From SIG603 sp964370635 (GTDB lineage: Bacteria > Bacillota > Clostridia > Oscillospirales > Acutalibacteraceae), in NCBI GenBank assembly GCA_964370635.1, contig CAYJJU010000004.1, positions 1 to 64,000 of the forward strand: a stretch of DNA of 64,000 nucleotides. Reading direction: 5' to 3'. The notes beneath the pieces are model-generated. The model worked only from the letters and a program-made list of their open reading frames with translations, was not told the origin of the DNA and made no database searches. How positions within the stretch are numbered: position 1 is the stretch's first letter; each line of letters opens with the position of its first letter. Positions 34,138 to 42,026 of this stretch are shown here, piece by piece. The position numbers and the translations under genes are program-made.

Positions 34138-34192
34138 TTAAGGTGATCACAGCCGGATTCCTATAAAGAACCCTACTGGGGTCACCTTTTTA
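34138..34192 (+). terminator. Partial terminator between binding protein and permease genes
   Basis: AAGGTGA-T-C at 34139-34147 pairs with G-GTCACCTT at 34179-34188, followed by TTTTT. The long loop contains a weaker inner pairing (GGATTC with GAACCC). It sits inside the operon, so read-through is expected. Confidence 0.6.
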
Positions 34193-34227
34193 TCTTAGTA
34201 TTAAAAATTTATTATGAGGTGATGGTA

Positions 34228-35235
34228 TTGAAAGGCTATATGAAATACTACGGGCAAAAAGTTGTTTGGTATCTTTTAACACTTGTATGTGCTTTGGTAC
34301 TTAACTTTTTACTACCCCGTCTAATGCCAGGTAACCCTGTAGATACCCTTGTGGCGCAAGCCACCGCAGGTGTTACGGATGCATCGGCAATAGAACAAGT
34401 TCAACTTGAATATACAGAGCGCTTCGGTTTAGATAAATCATATCCGGAGCAATTTATGCTATATATAGGCGGTCTTTTCCAAGGCGACATGGGCGTGTCC
34501 TTTAGCCAGTACCCACGTGAAGTTACAGACATTATCGGTGCTTCAATTATGTGGACCATAGGACTGCAAATTCCTGCTATTATAGTAGGATGGATTTTAG
34601 GTAACCTATTAGGCGCCGTTGCGGCATACGTGAAAAAAGGTTTTGACAAGGCTGTTTTACCTTTCTTCATGTTCTTATCAAACGTTCCTGCCTTCGGTAT
34701 GGCGTTTGTAATGCTGTGGCTGTTTGCGTTTAAGCTTAAGGTTTTCCCAATAGGTGGCGGTTACGGCTTTGACTTAATTCCCGAATTTAGCTGGGAGTTT
34801 GTCGCATCTGTAATCAGTCACTACAGATTACCATTTTTAACCATGGTACTTATTACCATAGGCGGACAGGCTATAGGCATGCGTTCAATGTCAATTTATG
34901 AACTAAATGCAGATTATGTAAAATACAGTCGTTTCCTAGGTATTAAAGACACAAAAATTGTAAGATACGTTTTCAGAAACGCTATGCTTCCTCAAGTTAC
35001 AGGCCTTGCACTTTCACTAGGTGCTATGGTTGGCGGTAACATAGTTGCTGAATCGGTATTTAACTATCCCGGAATAGGTTCAACGCTATTTGGGGCAATA
35101 GGCGGACGTGACTATCCGCTACTCTCCGGTTGTACGCTAATAATTACAATCATGGTTTTGATTGCAAACTTGATACTGGAAATTGTCTACGGATTTATTG
35201 ACCCACGTGTTAAGGCAAATCAAATGGATACTTAA
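34228..35235 (+). CDS. Peptide ABC transporter permease (OppB/DppB-like)
   Basis: This protein of about 335 residues has six transmembrane helices. The DppB-type features are RLMPGNPVDTLVAQ and GLDKSYPEQFMLYIGGLFQGDMGVSF near the start, and the coupling loop NADYVKYSRFLGIKDTKIVRYVFRNAMLP near residue 230. I place the start at TTG 34228 since GAGGTGAT is then at the right distance; ATG 34222 and GTG 34219 are in the same frame but overlap the ribosome site. It forms the inner-membrane channel with the OppC-like protein. Confidence 0.88.
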   Translation: MKGYMKYYGQKVVWYLLTLVCALVLNFLLPRLMPGNPVDTLVAQATAGVTDASAIEQVQLEYTERFGLDKSYPEQFMLYIGGLFQGDMGVSFSQYPREVTDIIGASIMWTIGLQIPAIIVGWILGNLLGAVAAYVKKGFDKAVLPFFMFLSNVPAFGMAFVMLWLFAFKLKVFPIGGGYGFDLIPEFSWEFVASVISHYRLPFLTMVLITIGGQAIGMRSMSIYELNADYVKYSRFLGIKDTKIVRYVFRNAMLPQVTGLALSLGAMVGGNIVAESVFNYPGIGSTLFGAIGGRDYPLLSGCTLIITIMVLIANLILEIVYGFIDPRVKANQMDT

Positions 35236-35272
35236 TTTATTATTAAAATACAACTAATATAGGAGGATTAAA

Positions 35273-36547
35273 ATGAAACATACATTAAACCAAATTTTCC
35301 ATTCGCCAAAGTTTGTAGTAGGTTTTGTGATTTTTATGACAATAATGTTGTCATCACTTATTTGGCCGTTCATTTCTCCGGTTGAACCTCTACAAAACGT
35401 GTCTAACAAATTGTTTACACCACCGGGAACTTACGTAAACGTTGTTGACGTTATTGAAGCGAATGACTCAAACGGTGGAGCTGCCGTAAAACTTGACTTA
35501 GATACCTTATCAACAAGAATTGATGACAGATTTCCCGAAACAAATGTAGAGCTTATGATAGATTGGCTTTATACTTATGGTGGTGTTGCGGAGGGTTCTC
35601 TCTCTCTAGACGACAAAATGGGTGTTATAACATCTTGGCAAGAAAATTATGATGCAGAGCTTACACCAAGAACAGTTTTAAAAGCAGACAGAAACAGACT
35701 TGACGCAATTGACGAAGAAATTCAGACTATTTTGGCTGAAGAAGGCTTTGTTATAGCAAAAGAAAATGAAGATGGAACGCTTGAAGACGTTGGTAGTGTT
35801 GTAAACCCTGCAGGGGACGACTTTGTTAATGTAAGTGAAGTTGCAAACACCTTTACATTTATTTTAGGTACAGACAACTTTGGTAGAGATATGCTAACTC
35901 AGCTATTATCCGCTGTTCAAAACTCACTAATAATGGGTCTTATGGCAGGTATGATAGCAACAGCTATAGGTCTTACTTTAGGACTTGTTGCAGGTTACAC
36001 AGGTGGCGTAATTGATAACTTAATTACATTTATCACAAACTTGTTTACTGTTATTCCAAGTTTTATCATACTTATTCTTATCGCAAATGCCGTGGGACAA
36101 AATGCCCGTGGTACAGAGGTCGTAGGACTTCTAATCGGTATTACAGCTTGGCCATGGACTTGCCGTTCGGTTCGTTCACAAGTTATTTCACTAAGAAACA
36201 GGGACCACGTAAACATTTCAAAACTTTCAGGCCACTCAATGGCTAGAATTATTGCACTTGACATTTTACCTTATGTTGCATCTTATGTTGTTATGGCGCT
36301 AATACTACAAATTTCTTCTGCTATCTTGGCAGAAGCACAGCTTTCAATGCTAGGCCTTGGCCCCTCAACTGCACAAAATACAACTCTTGGTATGATGATG
36401 AGCTGGGCAACACAGTTTGGTGCTCTTGGTAAAGATGCATGGTGGGCGTTCATTCCAATTATTACATTAATTGCGTTGGTTTCGTTCTCACTAAACCTAA
36501 TGAATACAGGACTAGACCAAGTGTTTAATCCACAACTAAGAGATTAA
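35273..36547 (+). CDS. Peptide ABC transporter permease (OppC/DppC-like) with large extracellular insert
   Basis: This 424-residue protein is much longer than the usual 280-310. The first helix (about residues 14-33) is followed by roughly 140 extra residues of hydrophilic sequence, partly repeating LDTLSTRIDDRFPETN and RNRLDAIDEEIQTILAEEG, before the conserved TFILGTDNFGRDMLTQLLS (about 194-212) and the five remaining helices. The coupling loop is HVNISKLSGHSMARIIALDILP. The insert faces the outside and may interact with the binding protein or the wall. AGGAGGAT precedes the ATG. Confidence 0.88.
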   Translation: MKHTLNQIFHSPKFVVGFVIFMTIMLSSLIWPFISPVEPLQNVSNKLFTPPGTYVNVVDVIEANDSNGGAAVKLDLDTLSTRIDDRFPETNVELMIDWLYTYGGVAEGSLSLDDKMGVITSWQENYDAELTPRTVLKADRNRLDAIDEEIQTILAEEGFVIAKENEDGTLEDVGSVVNPAGDDFVNVSEVANTFTFILGTDNFGRDMLTQLLSAVQNSLIMGLMAGMIATAIGLTLGLVAGYTGGVIDNLITFITNLFTVIPSFIILILIANAVGQNARGTEVVGLLIGITAWPWTCRSVRSQVISLRNRDHVNISKLSGHSMARIIALDILPYVASYVVMALILQISSAILAEAQLSMLGLGPSTAQNTTLGMMMSWATQFGALGKDAWWAFIPIITLIALVSFSLNLMNTGLDQVFNPQLRD

Positions 36548-36560
36548 GGAGGGTAATATT

Positions 36561-37574
36561 ATGGGAAAAGTAATGCTTGAAGTCAATGATTTAAAAACTA
36601 AATATGTTACCCGTTTTAAAGAAGACGTTTACGCTGTTGACGGAGTTTCTCTTAAAATTGAAGAGGGAAAATCTCTGGGTATAGCGGGTGAGTCAGGTTG
36701 CGGTAAATCAACACTTGCACTTAGCCTTATGGGATATTATTTTGCACCTCTTCATTATAGAAGTGGCGACATTATAATTGATGGTAACAATATATCGGGT
36801 CTAAAACCTGATGAAGTTAGAAAAAATATTTTGGGTAAAGAAATTGCATACATTCCACAAGCGGCTATGAATGCATTAAACCCAACACAAAAAATAATTA
36901 AATTTGTGACAGACGTTGTACGTGCTCACCATCCAAAAATGAGCAAAAAAGATATTTACGACCTTGCAAGAGAAAGATTTGCTGTTTTGGGTCTTCCTGA
37001 GACTGTGCTTCAAAAACATGCGGTTGAGCTGTCTGGTGGTATGAAACAAAGAACTGTTATAGCAATATCGACAATTCTTTCACCAAAAGTACTAATCGCC
37101 GATGAGCCATCATCAGCGCTTGACGTTACATCACAAAAAATGGTTATTAAAATGATGAGAGAGCTTATGGAAAAAGGATTTATTAAATCTATGATTTTCA
37201 TAACTCACGAGTTGCCGCTACTATACAATGTAACTGACGACATCATGGTTATGTACGCAGGACAAATTGTTGAAAAAGGCGACGCACACAACATGGTGTT
37301 TGACCCAATCCATCCTTACTCAAAAGGACTTATGGGCTCAATCATTGTACCTGAGGAAGGCACAAGAGATGTAAAACTTGAAGCTATTCCGGGCACACCG
37401 CCAAACCTTAAAAATCCACCTACAGGTTGTAGATTTGCTGCAAGATGCAAATATGCAAAACCTGAGTGTAAAGCTTATGACATCATAGGCGAAACAATGT
37501 TTGGTGACAACAGAATGCATCGTTGTATCTTTGATGACGCTTACCTAAGGGAGGTATACAAAGATGGAAAATAA
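36561..37574 (+). CDS. Peptide ABC transporter ATP-binding protein (OppD/DppD-like)
   Basis: This 337-residue ATPase has Walker A GESGCGKSTLALSLMGYY, the signature LSGGMKQRTVIAIST and Walker B VLIADEPSSALDV. The C-terminal oligopeptide domain is PIHPYSKGLMGSI followed by GCRFAARCKYAKPEC, a cysteine set typical for OppD/F that binds an iron-sulfur cluster in some members. The gap to the permease gene is 13 nt, with AAGGAGGGTAA upstream. It overlaps the next ATPase gene by 11 nt. Confidence 0.92.
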   Translation: MGKVMLEVNDLKTKYVTRFKEDVYAVDGVSLKIEEGKSLGIAGESGCGKSTLALSLMGYYFAPLHYRSGDIIIDGNNISGLKPDEVRKNILGKEIAYIPQAAMNALNPTQKIIKFVTDVVRAHHPKMSKKDIYDLARERFAVLGLPETVLQKHAVELSGGMKQRTVIAISTILSPKVLIADEPSSALDVTSQKMVIKMMRELMEKGFIKSMIFITHELPLLYNVTDDIMVMYAGQIVEKGDAHNMVFDPIHPYSKGLMGSIIVPEEGTRDVKLEAIPGTPPNLKNPPTGCRFAARCKYAKPECKAYDIIGETMFGDNRMHRCIFDDAYLREVYKDGK

Positions 37575-38388
37575 TAAAAGAGTACTTGGAGAATCAGTAT
37601 TAAGAGGCGAAGGTGTTACAAAAATCTTCGGCATGGGCAAGGTTAGGACTAAGGCTGTTAACAGTGTAGATTTTGACTTTCACGCAGGTGAAATTATTTC
37701 TATAGTTGGTGAGTCAGGTTCAGGTAAAACAACTATTGCTAAAATGATACTAGGCCTAATTAACATCACAGAGGGTACAATTTATTTTAACGGTAAACCA
37801 AGAGATATTTCATCAGGAAGAAAGAAGAAAGAGTACTGGAAAGGCATACAAGCTATTTTCCAAGATCCGTTCTCAACCTTTAACATGTTCTTTAAAATTG
37901 ATGCACTTTTACTTGATTGTATCAACATGAAGGGCGGAAGAGGACTTCCTTATGAGAAAAAATTTGAGATGATGACAGAAGCTTGTTCTTTCGTTAACCT
38001 TAAATTTGCAGAGCTTACAAATAAGTATCCATTCGAATTATCAGGCGGTCAAATGCAAAGACTTATGATAGCAAGAATATTCTTACTTAAGCCAAAAATC
38101 CTTATCGCAGACGAACCTACATCTATGATAGATGCTTGCTCAAGGGCTACTATCCTTGACATGCTACTAAAACTAAGAGATGAAATCAACATGACAATTA
38201 TCTTTATCACTCATGATATCGGTCTTGCATACTATGTTTCAGACTCGGTTTACATCATGGAGCACGGCGTGTTTGTCGAGCAAGGCTCAGCCGACGACGT
38301 AATTTTACGCTCAAAAGCGGAGTACACAAAACGACTAATAAATGACGTTCCAAAAATCCACGAGGAATGGGATTTGTCGACAGTATAA
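37564..38388 (+). CDS. Peptide ABC transporter ATP-binding protein (OppF/DppF-like)
   Basis: This 274-residue ATPase is shorter than typical OppF because it lacks the C-terminal Cys-rich oligopeptide domain. Walker A is GESGSGKTTIAKMILGLI, the signature is LSGGQMQRLMIARIF and Walker B is ILIADEPTSMIDA. The usual SALD after Walker B is SMID here. It ends the operon, directly before a strong terminator. It acts as a heterodimer with the OppD-like protein, whose start overlap of 11 nt points to coupled translation. Confidence 0.92.
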   Translation: MENNKRVLGESVLRGEGVTKIFGMGKVRTKAVNSVDFDFHAGEIISIVGESGSGKTTIAKMILGLINITEGTIYFNGKPRDISSGRKKKEYWKGIQAIFQDPFSTFNMFFKIDALLLDCINMKGGRGLPYEKKFEMMTEACSFVNLKFAELTNKYPFELSGGQMQRLMIARIFLLKPKILIADEPTSMIDACSRATILDMLLKLRDEINMTIIFITHDIGLAYYVSDSVYIMEHGVFVEQGSADDVILRSKAEYTKRLINDVPKIHEEWDLSTV

Positions 38389-38426
38389 TAAAAAGCCGAC
38401 CCGAAAAATTCGGGTCGGTTTTTTTA
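38389..38426 (+). terminator. Terminator of the oligopeptide operon
   Basis: GCCGACCCGAA pairs with TTCGGGTCGGT around a 3-nt loop, followed by seven T. Confidence 0.93.
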
Positions 38427-38470
38427 GGTAATAAGTAATAGTTAATAGTGAATAACTATGGTTTTGTAAG

Positions 38471-38546
38471 TATATAATCATAAAATGCGAAGCATTTCAC
38501 CACCACTCTTCACTTTTCACTCAAACGCATAAAATGCGTTCACTAC
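38471..38546 (-). repeat. Dispersed intergenic repeat, copy 3 (inverted)
   Basis: On the minus strand this reads AGTGAACGCATTTTATGCGTT, then a GTGAAAAGTGAAGAG tract, GTGGTGAAATGCTTCGCATTTT and an A/T spacer, with the same order of modules as at 19166. It lies between the oligopeptide terminator and the VanY-type gene. Confidence 0.6.
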
Positions 38547-38548
38547 TA

Positions 38549-39310
38549 TCATCCTACCGCAATAAAATCTGCTAAATATTCTTCTAAGGTCACTCCTAAA
38601 TCTACTATTTCTTGCGCATAGGGGACTCCTACGTATCTAAAATGCCATGGCTCGTAGTTTACTCCTGTGATATCCCTTGTGTCCTTGTCATATCTTAAAA
38701 TAAAGCCATAATCGGCGGCGTTTTCCATAAGCCATGTGTAGCCGGGCTCAAACTCGAACTCTGAGCGTACACCGTTAAAATCTATTGCAAGCCCCGTGGC
38801 GTGCTCGCTGTGTCCTGCAGGTTTTACCCAAGCCGCCGCCTGTATTTCGGCATCTTCCTGAGAATAACCCTCGTCTAAGAATGTGTTTACACGTCTATCA
38901 TAAAGCGCGCCCTGTAGCTCGTTGTCCCTATATGTGGAGGAAATCCACAAAGAAACCCCGTCTGCACCGGCATCACTTATCATCTGGGTAAGTTCGTCTA
39001 GTATTCTTGCGTCTACTATCATGTCGCTGTAAGAGCCCTGCTCAAAAGTGTAGTCATCTGGCAGTTTTACATAGTCGTTTACCAAAATAAGCGACCAGAC
39101 CTGTGACAAATCTTCTCTTTCAGGTGTAGGCTCGGGCGTTACGGTAGGGCTTACTGTAGGTGAAGGCGCAGGCGTAGCTGTCGGTTCTATGCTGGGCTGT
39201 GGCGTTGGAAGCGGCGTGCTCTGTGGCACTTGTGAAATGAAATCACAGCCTGTTAGAGAAAAGACGGAAAGTATGGTAAGGAGCAGTGCGAAAAATTTTA
39301 ATTTATTCAT
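38549..39310 (-). CDS. VanY/DacB-type D-alanyl-D-alanine carboxypeptidase lipoprotein (M15B)
   Basis: This 253-residue protein removes the terminal D-Ala from peptidoglycan stem peptides at the cell surface. The lipobox is LTGC (Cys22), followed by a Pro/Thr/Ser linker (residues 25-68). The M15 zinc peptidase core shows SSTYRDNELQ, the zinc motif SEHATGLAIDF (His and Asp) and EPWHFRYVG with the last zinc His. The family also includes VanX/VanY resistance enzymes, but with no van genes nearby a housekeeping wall role is more likely. It is transcribed away from the amidotransferase gene through a shared control region. Confidence 0.9.
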   Translation of the reverse strand: MNKLKFFALLLTILSVFSLTGCDFISQVPQSTPLPTPQPSIEPTATPAPSPTVSPTVTPEPTPEREDLSQVWSLILVNDYVKLPDDYTFEQGSYSDMIVDARILDELTQMISDAGADGVSLWISSTYRDNELQGALYDRRVNTFLDEGYSQEDAEIQAAAWVKPAGHSEHATGLAIDFNGVRSEFEFEPGYTWLMENAADYGFILRYDKDTRDITGVNYEPWHFRYVGVPYAQEIVDLGVTLEEYLADFIAVG

Positions 39311-39373
39311 AATGTGTTAAAAGCAAAAAACTTTACTCCGTTTCGTAATATTTAAATTATTATTTATAATATA

Positions 39374-39399
39374 ATTATACCACCAATCTATGGTATAAT
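39374..39399. promoter_or_regulatory. Palindrome with divergent -10 boxes
   Basis: ATTATACCA and TGGTATAAT are perfect 9-bp arms (39374-39382 and 39391-39399) around 8 nt. Each arm contains a TATAAT -10 box, one on each strand, so the palindrome may be both the divergent promoter pair for the carboxypeptidase and amidotransferase genes and an operator for them. Confidence 0.5.
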
Positions 39400-39420
39400 C
39401 AATATAAAGGATGGTGTGCT

Positions 39421-40065
39421 ATGAAAAAAGTATTCATTTTAGGAAATAAGGAGAAATTTATTAATTATTACAATGCGCTAAAAGCCGTGGGTGCACAGGT
39501 GATTTTTGGAAAAAGCCTTGATGAGGCGGTGGAATGTGATGCACTGCTCCTTACAGGCGGTGACGATGTAAACCCGAAACTGTATGGTGAAGAAAACACA
39601 GACAGTCAGGGGATTGATGACGGCCTTGATAAGTCAGAGTTTGAACTTATTAAGCATTTTTATGAAAAAAGTAAGGCAATACTCGGAATTTGCAGAGGTG
39701 CCCAAATTTTAAACGTGTATTTTGGCGGAAGCCTTATTCAGCATTTGGGAGAGAGTGAAAAACATTCGAGGATGGGTGAAAATTTTGACAAGGTGCATAG
39801 GGTGGAGCTTTTAAAGGACTGCTTTTTAAAGGACTTATACGGTAAAGAGTTTTACACAAACAGCGCACATCATCAAGCGGTAAAAAGGCCTGCAAAGTGT
39901 TTTGATGTTTTGGCGGTAAGTGGTGAAGTGACTGAATTCTTGCTACATAAAAACGGGAAAATTCTGGCGGTGCAGTGGCATCCTGAGAGAATGTGTCTAG
40001 AGCATAGAAGAGACGATACTGTAGACGGAATTAAGCTGTTCGAGCATTTTTTTTCTATAATATAG
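39421..40065 (+). CDS. Class I glutamine amidotransferase-like hydrolase (PuuD-like)
   Basis: This 214-residue cytosolic enzyme has the class I amidotransferase fold. The nucleophile Cys lies in AILGICRGAQILNVYFGG (near residue 93) and the His-Glu pair in VQWHPERM (near 185-190). The closest named family is gamma-glutamyl-gamma-aminobutyrate hydrolase (PuuD), which takes part in putrescine breakdown. The true substrate is not known. A polyamine operon lies 2 kb away, but they do not share a transcript. AAAGGATGGTG lies upstream of the ATG. Confidence 0.83.
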   Translation: MKKVFILGNKEKFINYYNALKAVGAQVIFGKSLDEAVECDALLLTGGDDVNPKLYGEENTDSQGIDDGLDKSEFELIKHFYEKSKAILGICRGAQILNVYFGGSLIQHLGESEKHSRMGENFDKVHRVELLKDCFLKDLYGKEFYTNSAHHQAVKRPAKCFDVLAVSGEVTEFLLHKNGKILAVQWHPERMCLEHRRDDTVDGIKLFEHFFSII

Positions 40066-40074
40066 TTAAAATTC

Positions 40075-40104
40075 TTGACAAGTACGGACATAAAAAGGTA
40101 CAAT
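40075..40104 (+). promoter_or_regulatory. Promoter of the PAP2-like gene
   Basis: TTGACA (40075-40080), 18 nt, TACAAT (40099-40104). The start codon is 34 nt downstream after AGAGAGGGAG. Confidence 0.7.
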
Positions 40105-40137
40105 GAAATATAAAGTGATTTAAGAGAGGGAGTTTAT

Positions 40138-40626
40138 ATGGATTTTTATGTCCTAGTATCAAACCCTATGATTAATATAGGGTTAATTGCGTGGCTTGCG
40201 GCACAGTTATTAAAGACTGTCATATTTTTTGTAGAGCACAAAAAGTTTGATAAAACACGCCTTTCGGGTTCGGGTGGTATGCCAAGTTCTCACTCGGCTC
40301 TGACCTGCTCGGTTGTTTTGGCGGCGCTTTTTTATAATGGATTTGACTCGCCTATATTTGCAATGGCGTTTATTTTGGCCTTGGTGGTAATGTATGATGC
40401 CACGGGAGTAAGATGGGCGGCAGGACTTCATGCAAAGGCAATCAATAACATAGTCGATTATGTGGGGGAAAACGAACACCCCGACAGAGAAAAACTTAAA
40501 AAATTAATACCTCAGCTAAACGAGTCTTTAGGACACAGAATAGTAGAGGTAGTGTGTGGTGCACTTTTAGGCATAGTGATAGCCTGTGTTTACACCTTTA
40601 TAGACAAAGGTAATTTATATTTTTGA
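40138..40626 (+). CDS. Divergent PAP2 family membrane protein (YuiD-like)
   Basis: This 162-residue protein has about four transmembrane helices. The family motif GSGGMPSSHSALTCSVVLAAL (about residues 42-62) contains the phosphatase-like PSSHSA block, and GVRWAAGLHAKAIN (about 98-111) follows. Members of the divergent PAP2 (DUF212) family resemble acid phosphatases of the PAP2 type and are expected to act on a lipid-linked phosphate. The role has not been proved. A strong terminator follows. Confidence 0.88.
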   Translation: MDFYVLVSNPMINIGLIAWLAAQLLKTVIFFVEHKKFDKTRLSGSGGMPSSHSALTCSVVLAALFYNGFDSPIFAMAFILALVVMYDATGVRWAAGLHAKAINNIVDYVGENEHPDREKLKKLIPQLNESLGHRIVEVVCGALLGIVIACVYTFIDKGNLYF

Positions 40627-40635
40627 TTAAAATTT

Positions 40636-40675
40636 TGTGGCGGTCGAGTTAATATTCGACCGCCACATTTTTTTA
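40636..40675. terminator. Bidirectional terminator after PAP2-like and CotS-like genes
   Basis: TGTGGCGGTCGA pairs perfectly with TCGACCGCCACA around an 8-nt loop, followed by seven T on the plus strand and an A/T run (AAAATTTT) on the minus strand. It serves both convergent genes. Confidence 0.92.
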
Positions 40676-41599
40676 TATTTTATCAAGCTCTAAAATTAAA
40701 TTTTCTTCGTGTTCCTTATAATACTCATCGCTCATTCCCTCATCGCTTAACGCCTCAATTTCATCGTATATATCATCAAAAACCCTAAGCCTTGCATAGT
40801 ATTCAACCAAGGCGATGTCAAGGTTATAGTCTGGATAGACCTCCTCAAATTCATCACGATAATCCTCAAGGGCAAAAAAGTCGTTTTCCTTTGGGGCAAG
40901 TTTTAAATTTTCAAAATCAATAAGCCATAAGTTGTCATTGCTTTCCATCATATTCCACTTGTGGATATCGGTATGACATAAAACAAACTTTGGCGGCTCA
41001 TATTTATATCTTTGCGCAATTGTAAGACAGATATTTATGGACTCAAGTATCCTGTCTTCAAATTTATAAAGTATATTGAGAATTTTGCTGTTGTCGACAC
41101 TTTCCTCCTGGCTTATGACATCAAGCACAAACTGTGCAGACTGGGCATTAAATGTTTCCCTTGGAAACTGTGGGTCAAACTCAAGTTTATCCACACTGTA
41201 GTGCAGTTTTTTCACTATGTTTGCAAGCATTAGCTTTTTTTGTGGACTGAGTTCTTTATCTCCCACGGTAGTGGCATCTAGAAAGGCGAAAAGACTTAGC
41301 ACATAATTTTCTGTACTGTAATAATATGTTCCGTCTATAGTCTTAATTGGAAGCACAATATTGTCTTTAAGTTCGCATTCGTCAAAAAGCTCTGCGGTCA
41401 CCTTGCTGATTTGCCTTATATATCGTATGTTTTTATAGGTAGAGCTTCTACTTTTTTCATAGGCTTTCAAAAAATAGCTTTTGCCATCTTTTGCTTTTAA
41501 AACAAAGGCAAGAGCTGCCCAACCACCCTTTACCGGGTTTATGTTTATGACATCTAACTCATATTGAAGTTTGAGCGCATTTACTAACTCATTAATCAT
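40673..41599 (-). CDS. Phosphotransferase of the APH/CotS-like kinase family
   Basis: This 308-residue protein has the aminoglycoside phosphotransferase/choline-kinase fold. ATP-binding residues are in YFLKAYEKSR near 40-50, the catalytic loop is CHTDIHKWNMM (His-x-Asp-x5-Asn) and the metal motif is LIDFENLKLAPKENDFFAL. CotS-like proteins of spore formers and bacterial choline or homoserine kinases have this shape. The substrate is unknown. The start at 41599 is set by AAAAGGAGGC; an upstream extension would overlap the divergent speD promoter. Confidence 0.82.
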   Translation of the reverse strand: MINELVNALKLQYELDVININPVKGGWAALAFVLKAKDGKSYFLKAYEKSRSSTYKNIRYIRQISKVTAELFDECELKDNIVLPIKTIDGTYYYSTENYVLSLFAFLDATTVGDKELSPQKKLMLANIVKKLHYSVDKLEFDPQFPRETFNAQSAQFVLDVISQEESVDNSKILNILYKFEDRILESINICLTIAQRYKYEPPKFVLCHTDIHKWNMMESNDNLWLIDFENLKLAPKENDFFALEDYRDEFEEVYPDYNLDIALVEYYARLRVFDDIYDEIEALSDEGMSDEYYKEHEENLILELDKI

Positions 41600-41709
41600 G
41601 ACAAAAGCCTCCTTTTTTCTATATATAAGTTTAATTTTACACTTTATTTCTAATTTGTCAAGAATAATTAATTTTATACTAAATTTTAGCGTTTTTTTCT
41701 CGAAAATAC

Positions 41710-41738
41710 TTGACATATTTACTGTATTGTATTATTCT
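41710..41738 (+). promoter_or_regulatory. Promoter of the polyamine operon
   Basis: TTGACA (41710-41715), 17 nt, TTATTC (41733-41738); a TATTAT is also present 14 nt after the -35. The predicted transcript starts near 41745, giving a leader of about 280 nt before speD. Confidence 0.55.
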
Positions 41739-41833
41739 CTAAGTAGCAATATTTTTCTTTATTTCAATCTACGGTCTTATTGCCGAAGCGGAGTGTCCGC
41801 ACTTATTTTTTATTTGCTTTTTTGCAAAATTTT

Positions 41834-41962
41834 ATGAGTTGGCTACTTTTAATAGCCAGTTGGTTACTTATAACCACGTGTACTTTGTGCACACTTATGA
41901 AACGGATAGTAAATGTAAGTTACGGCTATACAGACTATGTATTATATGGCTACTTTATATAA
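41834..41962 (+). CDS. Putative leader peptide before speD (uncertain)
   Basis: A 42-codon open frame starting MSWLLLIASWLLITT ends at 41962, 15 nt before the terminator stem. It contains duplicated SWLL blocks and the run CTLCTL, and is rich in Leu, Tyr and Cys. A leader frame ending right before a terminator fits ribosome-dependent attenuation, as in speFL. Against this, no Shine-Dalgarno sequence precedes the ATG (only A/T-rich GCAAAATTTT), so translation is uncertain. Confidence 0.3.
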   Translation: MSWLLLIASWLLITTCTLCTLMKRIVNVSYGYTDYVLYGYFI

Positions 41963-41977
41963 TTTATGTTTTTTAAG

Positions 41978-42006
41978 TGTGTCGCATAGTTGCGATGCAT
42001 TTTTTT
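41978..42006 (+). terminator. Intrinsic terminator in the speD leader (attenuator)
   Basis: TGTGTCGCA pairs with TGCGATGCA (nine pairs, two of them G-U) around a TAGT loop and is followed by seven T. It ends 20 nt before the speD start codon, so it must be bypassed for the operon to be expressed. Confidence 0.75.
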
Positions 42007-42026
42007 ATTTTTGGAGGGTAAACGAC

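Larger units (their letters stand above)
41745..42026 (+). promoter_or_regulatory. Long structured leader of the polyamine operon with attenuator
   Basis: The 282-nt leader contains, in order, hairpin CGG-TCTTATTG-CCG, hairpin GCGGA-GTG-TCCGC, three small hairpins in tandem within 41840-41893 (GGCTA/TAGCC, GGTTA/TAACC, GTGT/ACAC), a 7-bp hairpin ATTATAT/ATATAAT at 41941-41963, and finally an intrinsic terminator at 41978-42006. The Shine-Dalgarno sequence GGAGGG at 42013-42018 is close behind. This is a layout seen in transcription attenuation or riboswitches. It does not match any riboswitch consensus I know. The three tandem hairpins are a near-duplication of about 21 nt (AGTTGGCTACTT and AGTTGGTTACTT). 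Confidence 0.6.

Noticed and set aside
34138..34192. A small non-coding RNA or tRNA-like element between the binding protein and permease genes
   Set aside because: The hairpin with T5 is explained as a partial terminator inside the operon, and no cloverleaf can be drawn.
38549..39310. Vancomycin-resistance vanY
   Set aside because: No vanHAX, vanR or vanS genes nearby; M15B carboxypeptidases are common housekeeping wall enzymes.
41571..41837. An 88-codon frame over the divergent speD/CotS-like control region
   Set aside because: It overlaps the start of the minus-strand kinase and the speD promoter, with no ribosome site.
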